A stretch of 64,000 nucleotides of DNA, taken from contig JBEAQU010000064.1 of assembly GCA_041163745.1 (NCBI GenBank), positions 31,541 through 95,540 of the forward strand, given 5' to 3'. Positions 38,501 to 46,963 of this stretch are shown piece by piece. The position numbers were made by a program, and so were the translations under genes. This stretch comes from UBA6168 sp041163745 (GTDB lineage Bacteria; Bacteroidota; Bacteroidia; Chitinophagales; Saprospiraceae). The stretch's first letter is position 1, and the number at the start of each line of letters is the position of its first letter. The notes below the pieces were generated by a model, which saw only the letters and a list, made by a program, of their open reading frames with translations, had not been told where the DNA came from and did not search any database.

Positions 38501-39243
38501 TGTCCGAGCGTCGTTATTTCTCCGGACAATTCCGCCCGCTTTTCCTCCGACAGCACCCGGATGAGGTTGCATTGCTGTTGGAGCTGCTGCAGCGTTTGTT
38601 TGGCCTTCGCTGTTTTCTCATGTACCTGACGGGAGATACGGCTGAAGATTTCCGTACCCGTCAATTTTTCCAGGAGGAGGCTGCGGTCATGGCTGTTGGA
38701 TTGCAGGAAAGCCGAGAATTCGCCTTGCGCCAACAGGACGGAGCGGCTGAACTGCTGGAAGTTCAGTCCGACCAATCGCTCGATGTAAGTCTGATGTTCC
38801 GTCCGCTTGTTTGTCAGGAGTTCGTCGACCGCGGTACACCGTTTGAGAGAGAGTGTGTAGGGCTGCAAATTACCCGTCACGTTATGATGTGCGCGGTGGA
38901 CGCACCAGGAGGACCGGTAGCGCTGTTGGTCGACACCGGTGAATTCCACGCGGGCCCAACCTTCGGCGGTACCCTTTCGGAGCAGGGTGCGGACATCCGT
39001 CTTGGACAGCGGCTCTCCGGCGGCATCCAGGACCTGGCCGTCGCGGTCGGCGGGATTTTCGAGGCGGGGCACCTTGCCGTACAATGCCAGGCAGAGGGCA
39101 TCGAGGATGGTGGTCTTGCCGGCGCCCGTCCGGCCGGTGATGGCGAAGATACCGGTCTGCCGAAGCGGGGTCTGGGTGAAATTGATGGTATGCTCCCCTT
39201 CCAGGGAGGCCAGGTTCCGTAAGGAGATGGAAAGTATTTTCAT
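35506..39243 (-). CDS. sbcC: Exonuclease subunit SbcC (Rad50-like ATPase)
   Basis: The 1245-aa product starts at ATG 39243 (MKILSISLRNLASLEGEH). It has Walker A GRTGAGKTTILDAL near residue 36, then long coiled coils on both sides of a zinc hook CPVCGSTHH (~618). The C-terminal half-domain has signature LSLSGGETFLVSLALALG and Walker B VESLFIDEGFGSLD. With SbcD it forms the Mre11-Rad50-type nuclease that opens hairpins and processes DNA ends. The open frame extends far upstream into the sbcD gene but only the part from 39243 is SbcC-like. It follows sbcD after 52 bases. Confidence 0.95.
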   Translation of the reverse strand: MKILSISLRNLASLEGEHTINFTQTPLRQTGIFAITGRTGAGKTTILDALCLALYGKVPRLENPADRDGQVLDAAGEPLSKTDVRTLLRKGTAEGWARVEFTGVDQQRYRSSWCVHRAHHNVTGNLQPYTLSLKRCTAVDELLTNKRTEHQTYIERLVGLNFQQFSRSVLLAQGEFSAFLQSNSHDRSLLLEKLTGTEIFSRISRQVHEKTAKAKQTLQQLQQQCNLIRVLSEEKRAELSGEITTLGQQLATHQQQIAAIQAGIQWHTTLQQLSDEEQAAVARLEEIQAEWDASSDRFRQLDVVLSVQEARPLVENRLRLWEEKEKTKQDLANADGRHRTEAERLHVLMHDLADRTTALQTTEQMLRDMQPHLQQARQLDSLVAAQQQQLDQSAAQLADIRHQLATQQAAFDKLDLETNADKTALADRQAWKNNRAALRTIQENQSLVLQQLQEAENLLPQLQTADIDERNAREKLRSAELALANEEKILAAHRTTHTELEKQHASLEASGNLTVELAELTRQRTRLEQEHRHLLDAVTLWERISHNRSTEEQLLTQADEWSARQPILQAALVSLNSLLRDAQVRQETTARLLNQVRLELSAGVTGLRQTLESDTPCPVCGSTHHPYRDSEQLPHPAVEPLQKAADKAAKDVAEHQQTLLKQQLEVQTLMRQQQENEQQRQTLQQQRQALLSEWDRLAIAPTLADVADNQRQEWLASAGQTCANALRACQEAEQQILRRQSEKNQVLQAWQESNQQLQQLEINQLNLRNQQDALREQHRNRQADHQRLQQQKDTLRNNLQPVLTSDNWMESFQSDPARFRQRLLDGIRQWSENEQAISELNTRLQASENRKTGLSDTIGMLRNQLRQAESHWQTIRHVLLQYQSDRSLLLGGRSAEEAESQAQQAVQTARNNREKAREASQQADTALAVCNNDLQSLQRALRQLQSAEKEADDKVQAWLNNFRERHQRTLDPDDLSALLKHPDDWIQIEQAFRQACHDRRNQQSTIVAVRRASLEQHRSVSAPYKPLPDLEADLPSLQKSCERTQQELAEARQQLQQDEQNRREHAAASQQMDRQQEETDRWSSLDSLIGSAEGQAFRNIAQQFTLDELVRHANRHLETIVRRYTIQRIPDSLGLQVVDQEMGAEIRSVLSLSGGETFLVSLALALGLASLSAERVPVESLFIDEGFGSLDPESLHQALDALERLHETGRKVGVISHVQEMTERIPVRIHVRKVAHGRSQLEISG

Positions 39244-39295
39244 GTTTTGCGGGTTGGGGAAAGGAACGGATGCCGGGCGGCGGCCAGTTTGGGGT

Positions 39296-40555
39296 TTAGC
39301 TGTTCTGCTGGACCGACCGCAGCACGTCGTCGAATAGGGCAGACAAGGATTCCGGGGGATCCGACTGGAAGCGTTTCCGGTACATGCTGCGGAAGATCGT
39401 GAGTGGCTGCAGATCCCGGAGGCTTGGGGTATCGGTGGCTTCGGCCCCGGACGTCTGGGTTGCGGCAGGATAATGCACTTGGATGCCGGTGAGGCGGACC
39501 GCCTTGTCCTGGAGCGCCTTCTCCACTTTGGCGCGGAGGGCGGGTTCCGGTTGGTCCAGGCGCACCATAACCTGGAGGTAAGGATACAGTTCCGGCGGCA
39601 GGTCGTCGGCGGAGGATTCCAGGGCCTGCAGCGCCTGCAGCACTTCTTCCAGCGGGCGTGGTTCGGCGGGAATCCGGCGCAAGGGTACCGACACGGGGAC
39701 AGGCAGGGCGGCCGGGGGGGAGAGCTGTCCGTCCTCGATTTCGAAGACCAGCACCTGGTGTTGATAGGCGCGTTCGGTGAAGGACATGGGCAGCGGGCTG
39801 CCGGCATACCAGCAGGTCGTCGTATCGCCGCCGACAGCTTGTGCCTTGTGGATATGGCCCAGGGCGAGGTATTGGATTTCGGCCGGGAAATTGCGGACCG
39901 GCACACCTTCCAGACCGCCCAGCACCAGGCGTTCCTGTTTGTCCAGGTCCGTCACCTCCGCATGCAGGGCATGGAAATGCCCCATGGCGAGGAGGGCTTG
40001 CCCTTCCTGCCGGCGGTTCTGGACCAGCCGGCAGGTTTCCCGGTAAAAGCCGGTGACGCCGTCGATGGGATCAATGGCCTCCGGGTCTTCCGCCTGTGGC
40101 CGGGATACCTCCGTGCGCAGGTACGGGACGGCGAGGCACCAGGCGGCCACCGTCCCGTCCTGGTGCAGGAGGGGAACGATGCATTTTTCATAGTCCGCTG
40201 TTCCGTCCGCCTGTCGTTCGATGGCGCCGATGAGATGGATGCGGCTTCCTTCCAGCAAAGGGACCGGTGCTTCGAGGCGGTAGGCGGAATCGTGGTTGCC
40301 GGCGATGGTGACGATCTGGATTCCCGGATTTTCCTTGACCGCATCGCGCAGAAAGGCATAGAACAGCCCTATGGCTTCCGCGGAAGGGTTGTAGCTGTCA
40401 AAGACATCCCCGCTGAGCAGCAGCACATCGACGGATTCCCGGGACAGGGTCTTCAGCAGCCAGTCCAGGAAAAGGCGGTGTTCGTATGTCCGTTCGAAGC
40501 GATGGAAGGTCTGGCCGATATGCCAATCGGCGGTATGGAGCACTTTCAGTTTCAT
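39296..40555 (-). CDS. sbcD: Exonuclease subunit SbcD (Mre11-like nuclease)
   Basis: The 419-aa protein has the metallophosphoesterase motifs of SbcD in order: HTADWHIGQTFH (I), LLLSGDVFDSYNPS (II), IVTIAGNHDSAYRL (III), MGHFHAL and LALGHIHKAQ (later His motifs). These bind two Mn ions and cut DNA ends and hairpins together with SbcC. ATG 40555 gives MKLKVLHTADWH, matching the family start; an upstream in-frame extension is Arg-rich and not conserved. A -7 box TATCTTTG lies 65 bases upstream and could drive both genes. Confidence 0.95.
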   Translation of the reverse strand: MKLKVLHTADWHIGQTFHRFERTYEHRLFLDWLLKTLSRESVDVLLLSGDVFDSYNPSAEAIGLFYAFLRDAVKENPGIQIVTIAGNHDSAYRLEAPVPLLEGSRIHLIGAIERQADGTADYEKCIVPLLHQDGTVAAWCLAVPYLRTEVSRPQAEDPEAIDPIDGVTGFYRETCRLVQNRRQEGQALLAMGHFHALHAEVTDLDKQERLVLGGLEGVPVRNFPAEIQYLALGHIHKAQAVGGDTTTCWYAGSPLPMSFTERAYQHQVLVFEIEDGQLSPPAALPVPVSVPLRRIPAEPRPLEEVLQALQALESSADDLPPELYPYLQVMVRLDQPEPALRAKVEKALQDKAVRLTGIQVHYPAATQTSGAEATDTPSLRDLQPLTIFRSMYRKRFQSDPPESLSALFDDVLRSVQQNS

Positions 40556-40937
40556 AAGGATGTGGTTCGGGGTACGGTACCGAAGGGCTTCGATGCCCCA
40601 GCGGCGGGCTGCACCGATACAAAGATAAGGCATGTAAGGGGACCCTAGGATACCTTTTGCAGTTGGTGGCGGTCCCGTTGGATTAGGCCGACCCGGAGAA
40701 TGCCGGAGGCACTTCCTTCATGCCGGATCCAGGATGCGGAATGTCAATACCGGACATGATCATTTCGATCCATTCACCCCACCATTTCGCATTGTCGCGG
40801 AGGGTTTGGTCGGTGCAGATTTGCCAGGCATTCGGTTCGTCCCGGCGGTGGAAGCCGTCAGGCTGTCCGTCGGCCGGTCGATGTTTGGATTTCCAGACCT
40901 TGCGGATTGGCATGCGATGAAAGGAAGGGAGTCATAA
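40556..40937. other. Spacer between sbcD and the surface-protein remnants; one weak small ORF
   Basis: About 380 bases. Apart from the sbcD promoter box, it contains an ORF on the minus strand (40683-40913, 76 aa, MPIRKVWKSKHRPADG...) with high charged-residue content and no family I recognise. A same-length ORF occurs on the plus strand, so I do not claim either as a gene. Confidence 0.3.
40620..40627 (-). promoter_or_regulatory. -7 box (TATCTTTG, minus) of sbcDC
   Basis: An exact TANNTTTG match 65 bases upstream of the sbcD ATG on the coding strand. No good -33 TTTG at the usual distance. Confidence 0.45.
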
Positions 40938-42260
40938 AGATCGAACGAAAAAAAAACATTTAAGCAGACAAGAGGCGAGAAGTATTCGTCCGCCGGCAGG
41001 AAAAGCCGGCGGCGGCGACATTCCGGCGGCATCCGCCAATTGTGTTTATAAGCGGTGGGCAGCTGCCTGTTGGGTGTGGTGCTGCCTTTGTGCAGCCAGA
41101 CAGTCATCGGAGGGGGCGTTCCGGACATCTCGGCGATGCTGGATGTGCGAAGCATGAACAAGGGCGTCCTGTTTCCTAGGATGAGTACCGCGCATCGGGA
41201 TGGCATTCTCTTGCCGGCAGAGGGGTTGATGGTGTACAACACCTCGTCCAAGTGCTTGTAAATCAAACTGGGCAGCTCCGTACTGCCCAATTGGACGGCG
41301 ATCAGGTGTCCGGATCCTCCCGCTCCCGCCGGAACCATTGGCAGTCTCCACTGCGAACAGGCGGTCTTCGTCGGCAGCCTGTTCGCGGGAACGGCTGCGA
41401 CCGGTGTCCATTTGGCGGTTCCGTACACGGACGGCGACGGCGGCAGCTACGATGCCTGGCAGACTGCTTCCTTTGGGGTCGCCGGATTGACGGCCTCCCT
41501 GGCCGCCGGTAGCTTTGCGTCCGGTGCTGGCGGCCTGACCTACACCATCGCCGGCATACCGGATACGGCCGGTATGGCCAGCTTCGCCCTGTCGATCGGC
41601 GGACAAGCCTGCACCGTCGCCGTTCCGGTGACCGGTTGCAGGGCCATGCTGGCACCCGGCCAATGGCGGCTTTTCCTATGCCATAACCTGGCTGCCGCTA
41701 ACCCCGCTGCCGACCCTTTTCCCCCAAGTTGGGAAATCAACGGCGGATATTGGCAATGGGAGCATATGGGGCCGGCCACTGCCGAATGGCGGACGACCAA
41801 CACGCCCAATTTCGCCCATGGACCGACCGGTCCGGCCATCGGTAATGCCAACACGGAACCCATCAGCGGTTGGAGTCTGACCCCTGCTCCCAACATTGCT
41901 TGGTCGGATGCCGCAAAAACTGCGGAAGACACCTGCCCGGCCGGCTTCCGAATCCCTACCCGTGCACAATGGGAAGGGCTTCTGACGCTCAACAAGCAAA
42001 CCACCGTCGGCTCCTGGCTCGACAATGCCGTCGACTACGGCAGCGGCCGCTATTTCGGTCCGGACCTGCTGCTGCCGGCGGCGGACAACCGCGACAATGT
42101 CAACGGTTCGCAGTTCGTCAGAGGCAACGCCGGGTATTATTGGAGTTCGTCACCATCCGGCGATTACAACAGCTGGTTCCGCTACTTCAGCAGCAGCAAC
42201 AGCTACGGTTACGCGCTGAGTCGAATGCATGGCAAGTCCGTCCGGTGTGTCGCGGAGTGA
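40938..42260 (+). pseudogene. Degenerate Fib_succ_major surface gene (no start, two internal stops)
   Basis: This frame is homologous to the gene at 18178. It reads leader-like residues (NEKKTFKQ ... SRRRRHSGG), hits TAA at 41049-41051, continues through a hydrophobic segment (LLGVVLPLCSQT) and the leader motif (MLDVRSMNKGVLFPRM ... GLMVYNTSSKCL), then hits TAA at 41259-41261. It then stays open to 42260: beta-domain (VPYTDGDGG ... ACTVAVPVTG) and one Fib_succ_major domain (CHNLAAANPAADPFPPSWE ... KSVRCVAE). No ATG precedes the leader in frame. All damage is at codon level, with no frameshift, so the 3' two thirds could serve as a recombination cassette. Confidence 0.75.
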
Positions 42261-42744
42261 GTCGACAATCTTATTCCTGTCCCCGCACCGACCAGGTCAT
42301 CCACCCGGTGAATGTCCGTCTTCTGCCGTCGAGGCAATCCTGTTGCAGCGGTTTTCCAATAATGACGACGGTAGCCTCCGTCATCTCGTTCGGGCTGACA
42401 TCGCTGTGGCATCGATTGCGCCAACGGGAGGTTCCTGGCCGTTTTACTGGGCTTTGTCCCGGCATTGTCTTCTTGTCGGAAAAGCAAAGACGATCGGTTG
42501 GCGATAGATGACAGGCTATATCCGCTAACTGTACCAGTTGGATTTCCCGACAGGTATCACGGACTCGCGAATATTGTGTCGATACATGAATCGGGATCGC
42601 AACATCTTTCCCCTGCCAATCCTCCCGCATCCCGTCTGCTGTCCTGACCATGCGGATGCCAGCAACGGTACAGCGAAATGCTTGGAAAACACGCTGGGAA
42701 ATGGCTTCATGGCGGATTGGAAGGCCATCCGATACGGAAGTTCC
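42261..42744. other. Gene-free spacer between surface-gene remnants
   Basis: About 480 bases with no supported gene. A 126-aa ORF on the minus strand (42271-42651) has no recognisable domain. I see no promoter or repeat that I can name. Confidence 0.4.
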
Positions 42745-43675
42745 ACTTCATCCGCAGACTGTGCCACCGACGTCCAATCCGACACGCTCCCGGCCGGTAC
42801 GACCGCGCCAAGGGGTGAAAGTGAAAGAGCCTTGCACAGGGGGTAACGGCGGCTTGCATGACGGTCAGCTGGTGTCTTCCATCGGGGTGACGGGCCTGAC
42901 GGCCATGCTCCCCGCCGGCATCTTCGCTGTGGCAGACGCCAGCCTGAACTTTGCAACAGCGGCTCCGCTTTCGGTGCCGGTACGGCCAGCTTCGCGCGTA
43001 GCATTGGGGGAAGGAGTTGCACGCGGTAAATGACGGTGGCCACTGTATGGTGCAATGCTGCTGTCCAAAGGTTACGGCAAAGGATACTTTGTTCTTCCTG
43101 TTTCGTAGACGCAGTGCTGCCAATTGCTGTGCTTCTCCTTTCACACCGTGCTGGGAAATCACCGGTGTCTTTTGGCGAAGGGGACGCGAAGGTTCCAATG
43201 TGGCGCAATGGCAGACCACCAACACGACGGAATTCGAGTATGTCACGACCGGCGAGGTTGGCGGGGAAGCGAATGACGGGTACATCTCCTGCTGGAGCAC
43301 AATGGGTGCCACCAACGGTTCATGGTCCTTTTTCACAAATACGGCCAACGAACGTTGCCCGACCGGCTACCGGGTGCCGACGCAGGCGCAGTGAGCGTCG
43401 TTGCTGGAAAATAACACGGGGGTACGATGTCGATAGCGATTGTACATCCGGCACCACCAATGACAGCACCGGCGAGAATCCGGATCCGCCCGGATGCTTC
43501 TGGCGACCGGGGCAGCTATGACACAGACGAGATGCTGTTCCACGGTGGCTTCTGCATCTATCGGAGCAGAACGGAAAACGGCTCGGAGTACGCCTGGAGC
43601 CGGTACTTCTGCACTGGCTGGCAGCACCACTTCGTCGGCCGCCGATATGTGCACTGCGTACGCGCCGATGAATAA
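42745..43675 (+). pseudogene. Frameshifted beta-domain plus Fib_succ_major remnant
   Basis: Pieces of the same protein family appear in changing frames. A start of the beta-domain (SADCATDVQSDTLPAG) comes first, then GNGGLHDGQLVSSIGVTGLT in another frame, a Fib_succ_major N-half (CCASPFTPCWEITGVFW ... PTGYRVPTQAQ) ending at a TGA (43392-43394) where paralogues have TGG (Trp). The C-half follows in a third frame (GSYDTDEMLFHGGFCIYRS ... VHCVRADE). At least three frame changes and one nonsense change make this clearly non-functional. Confidence 0.75.
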
Positions 43676-43812
43676 TTCGCCCATGTGACAATTTAAAAAT
43701 GATAAGTAGGGCAGTGTATCTGGAATGACAGGCTTCGAAGAAAAAACTGTCCCGGATACAGGTATCAGAAAAAGTCCATACCCTGTACGCCGCCCAAATC
43801 AATCTGAATAAT

Positions 43813-45816
43813 ATGAAATTGAAGATAGCCATCTTGTCCGTCCTGCTGCCGAGCCTCCGGCTCGGCAGCCTGCAGGCCCAGCATACGGTGCGGGGCTGCG
43901 AGGAGGTGACAGGCCTGCAGGCCTGCTGGTCGGCCGACCTGGAGGTCACGACCGGCGGCCACTTCATCAACCGCGGGACGGTGGAGTACACCCGGGTCAC
44001 CAATCTGGTGAACGACGAGGGTTTCTCCGACAAGTCGGGCACCGGCTGCGCCGCGGATTACAGCGACCCCTGTCTGGGAGGGATGCCCGAAAGGCCGGGC
44101 GCTGCCCAAGCCATCGGCAGCCTGAACGTGTTCGCCAATTCGGTGGCGAGCACGACCATCTCCGGCAGCGCCGGCCTGCGGATGTACGACGTGCAGCTGG
44201 CCCGCAATATCCAGCTCGACAACGAATGGCAGGTCGCCTGCACCTTGTCCTGGTCCGCCGGACTGGTCTCCACCGACCTTAGCGACCCGAGCCACTTCCT
44301 GCACTTCTTCGCCGGCAGCACGGTCTCCGGCGACAGCGCCGGCAACCGCGACTCCTGCATCGCCATGGTCACGGTGCTGGATACGGTCGTACCAACGGTG
44401 TTGTGTGCCAACCCAACCATTTACCTGGATGCAATGGGCAACGGCAGCACGACTGCCGCCGCGGTCGACAACTGTACGACCGACGCCTGCGGCATCGCCA
44501 GCCTGCAATTGAGCCGGACTGGCTTCAACTGCAGCCATACGGGCAGCAACACCGTGATACTCACGGTCAAGGACAACAACGGGAACTCATCGACCTGCCA
44601 GTCGACGGTGACGGTACAGGATGCGATCGCACCGGTAGCATCATGCCAGCCGGTGACGGTTCCGCTCAATGCCGCCGGCTCCGGCAGCACGCCGGCCGCC
44701 GCCGTGGACAACGGCTCCACCGACGCCTACTGCATCGCCAGGCTGCAGCTGAGCCAGACCGCTTTCGACTGCAGTCATGTCGGCAACAACACCGTGACAC
44801 TGTCCGTCATGGACAACAACGGGAATACCTCCACCTGCCAGTCGACAGTGACGGTACAGGACCTGGTCGCGCCGGCCACGCTTTGCCAGCCCGTGACGAT
44901 CCAGCTGGATATCAACGGACAGGCCTCGCTCTCGGTCGCCCAGGTCGACAACGGCAGCACGGACGCCTGTGGCATCGACACGATGTTCCTCAGCCAGACG
45001 GCCTTCGATTGCAGCCAGCTCGGTCCGAATTCCGTGACGCTGACCGCCACCGACATCCACGGCAACACATCCACCTGCCAGACCGCCGTGACAGTGCAGG
45101 ACAAGATCAAGCCCACGATAGTGTGCAAGGACACGACCATCATGCTGGCCCGGCTGGCCATCCTCAACCCGGCCTCGGTGCTGGATGTCGCCGCTTCTTA
45201 TGACAACTGCGGGACGCTGCTGCCGCTGAGCGTCAGTCCCGCGCAGTTCAACTGCATCTATGACGGTCCGAACACGGTTACGCTAACGATATCCGACGGC
45301 CACGGCAACACACGCATCTGCCAGGCGACGGTGACCGTGGACGCACCCGACCTGATCGTCAGCAGCACACCGGAGAACTGCGGGGATTTCGACGGGATGA
45401 TCACCATGACCGTCCTCAACGGCCCGACGGACGGCCAATGGGGCTACTCGATTGACGCCGGCGACAACTAACAGTTCAATCCCGTCCACGACAACATGAC
45501 GGCAGGGACCTACAGCTGTGTCGTGACTCTCTTCGGGGGCAGCGGCTGTACCCTCCCGCCCGTGACGGAGGTGGTGGAGACGGTGGCGGACGAGGTGGTG
45601 ACCTGGACCGGCAACGGGGACGGCGTACACTGGAGCGACGGCAAGAACTGGGATTCCGGCTTTACACCCTACACCTGCAACGATGTCATCATTCCCGCCG
45701 GCCATACGGTGCTGTTCTCCGCCGGCGTGCATGCCGTGGGCCGCACCCTGCTCGTGGCGGACGGCAGCGTGGTGTCCATGGAAACTTTGGCGACCATGTC
45801 TATCGTACCATATTGA
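43813..45816 (+). pseudogene. Exported HYR-like repeat surface protein interrupted by one TAA
   Basis: ATG 43813 opens a signal peptide (KLKIAILSVLLPSLRLGSLQAQ), a unique N-terminal domain (~150 aa), and then four ~80-residue beta repeats of HYR/Ig-like type starting near 44380, 44621, 44861 and 45101. Each has the form CQPVT ... STDACGI ... GxNTVTLTVxDNNGNxSTCQ. One in-frame TAA at 45469-45471 interrupts the frame (GDN stop QFNP); a single-base change from TAC (Tyr) would explain it. The same frame then continues to 45816 (WTGNGDGVHWSDGKNWDSG ... MSIVPY). No T9SS sorting domain is visible at the end. A strong terminator follows. Confidence 0.75.
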
Positions 45817-45859
45817 TGACTTGAGAACCGAGAGAAACAATAACCCATTCAATTCGAAG

Positions 45860-45889
45860 GCGCGGAATCTTATTCCTGCGCTTTTTTTG
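45860..45889 (+). terminator. Rho-independent terminator after the HYR-like gene
   Basis: GCGCGGAAT-CTT-ATTCCTGCGC stem (one bulged T) followed by seven T. It sits 44 bases after the TAA/TGA end of the surface gene. Confidence 0.8.
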
Positions 45890-46128
45890 TGATCTCCGCC
45901 GACCGGGTCCCCGGGCTTGTGGCAGGCGACCCGCTCGGCGGGCGTCCGTTCGTCAACGGATTCCGCCGGCTGCCCGGCTGTACAACGAACTTTCTCCCGG
46001 CCCATGCAGCATCATCGAGTCCTGCCGCATAGGGAGGATGGGCAGCCTGATGAGATAGGCCGGGCAAATAGGAATGGAGAAGGACGGCAAGGTGCTCGGC
46101 GTAGTAGTGTCGGGGAACCGACGGAAAC

Positions 46129-46157
46129 AAAAAAAGACTTGCGGGAAGTGTAAGTCT
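46129..46157 (-). terminator. Terminator-like hairpin beside the tRNA-Gly fragment
   Basis: On the minus strand AGACTT-(11)-AAGTCT is followed by seven T. It has the same place relative to the tRNA 3' fragment as the terminator of the intact tRNA gene (51223-51258), as expected if it is the displaced original 3' flank. Confidence 0.6.
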
Positions 46158-46174
46158 CGGCAGGTGTGGTGTGG

Positions 46175-46224
46175 AGCGGTAAATGAGACCCGAACCCACG
46201 GCTCTCAGCTTGGGAAGCTGTTGC
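46175..46224 (-). other. tRNA-Gly 3'-half duplicate (att-like site, left end of island)
   Basis: Fifty bases match the intact tRNA-Gly gene at 51271-51320 with four mismatches, covering the 3' acceptor strand, T arm, variable loop and anticodon arm. The 5' half of the tRNA is absent. Orientation is the same as the intact gene. This is the expected relic of site-specific integration into a tRNA 3' end. Confidence 0.8.
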
Positions 46225-46375
46225 AGCATTGTATTGGATCTTATTTTTTATTTATAATAATGCTGATAATCATTATTTTAAAATTTTTGTTCTTTGACAA
46301 AAGGTGTGGATTAGCAAGTAGCGATCGGTATACGAATTCGCATTTGCTCGAAATTTGGTAGTCCAATTGCAAAAT

Positions 46376-46830
46376 CCGGTCAAATTGACCCCCTCCGTCC
46401 GGTTCAAACTGACCCCTCTGTTCCGTAGGATTGACCCCCTTCAAATTTAGCTGGAAGACGCGGTTCATGTGCAAACATTGATTTCAAATGACCATGTTCG
46501 TGACTCCACTCAAAAAGTTACGGACATGGGGAAGATCAAACGTATGGACCGGATTAAGATGATTCTTCAAACCTACCAGCGCTGTGGTTCGCTTAATGGG
46601 AGGAGCCGGCGGCTGTAATATTCCGGGCACACCGTCAAGAATTATATCCGTCAGGAAGAACAGTGTAAGTACACCATCGCTGCACTGCTGACGCTTTCGC
46701 AGTCAGACTTTGACCAGGTATTTAATCGCTCCCAGCACTTCAGCTTCACCGCCCCTGAATCCGCCCGCTTCGACGCCATCGAGCGGGCTTGCCGCATCCT
46801 CGAACACCCGCCTGTCGCACATAATCGGGC
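46376..46830 (+). mobile_element. IS21-family remnant (terminal repeats and istA 5' part)
   Basis: Two tandem copies of a CCGGT(T)CAAA(T/C)TGACCCC motif (46376-46394, 46398-46416) plus a third TTGACCCCC resemble IS21-type ends. From ATG 46526 the frame reads MGKIKRMDRIKMILQTYQR and then HTVKNYIRQ, an IstA-like helix-turn-helix N-terminus. It is interrupted by TAA at 46616-46618 and degrades after ~46810. No istB and no right end were found. Confidence 0.65.
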
Positions 46831-46963
46831 AGGGCGGGTGTTCCGCCGCCGAGGGCCTGCCGGTTGTTGACACCCACACCGACGGCTTGGTTCGTCAACG
46901 GCACGGAGTGGCAGTCCACCAGCGCCCTGCACCCCATCGGCAAATGTTTATCTTTACGGCCTT

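Noticed and set aside
35506..39906. 1466-aa reading of the sbcC frame including the part upstream of 39243
   Set aside because: The first 221 codons overlap sbcD in another frame and are Pro/Arg/Ser-rich noise; the SbcC start motif begins at 39243.
42271..42651. 126-aa minus-strand ORF between surface-gene remnants
   Set aside because: No recognisable domain, odd composition, and it overlaps the spacer near the decayed copies; likely chance.
44380..45346. CRISPR-like array
   Set aside because: The ~240-base periodicity is coding repeats of a HYR-like protein; the repeats are far too long and there are no spacers. The AAC-rich template at 49479-49553 is also not CRISPR.
40938..45816. Alternative genetic code (stop reassignment)
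   Set aside because: Intact genes in the window end at TGA, TAA and TAG in the normal way, and their coding regions contain none of these codons in frame.
46376..46830. Complete IS21 element
   Set aside because: Only one end and the istA 5' part are seen, with an internal TAA; no istB and no second end.
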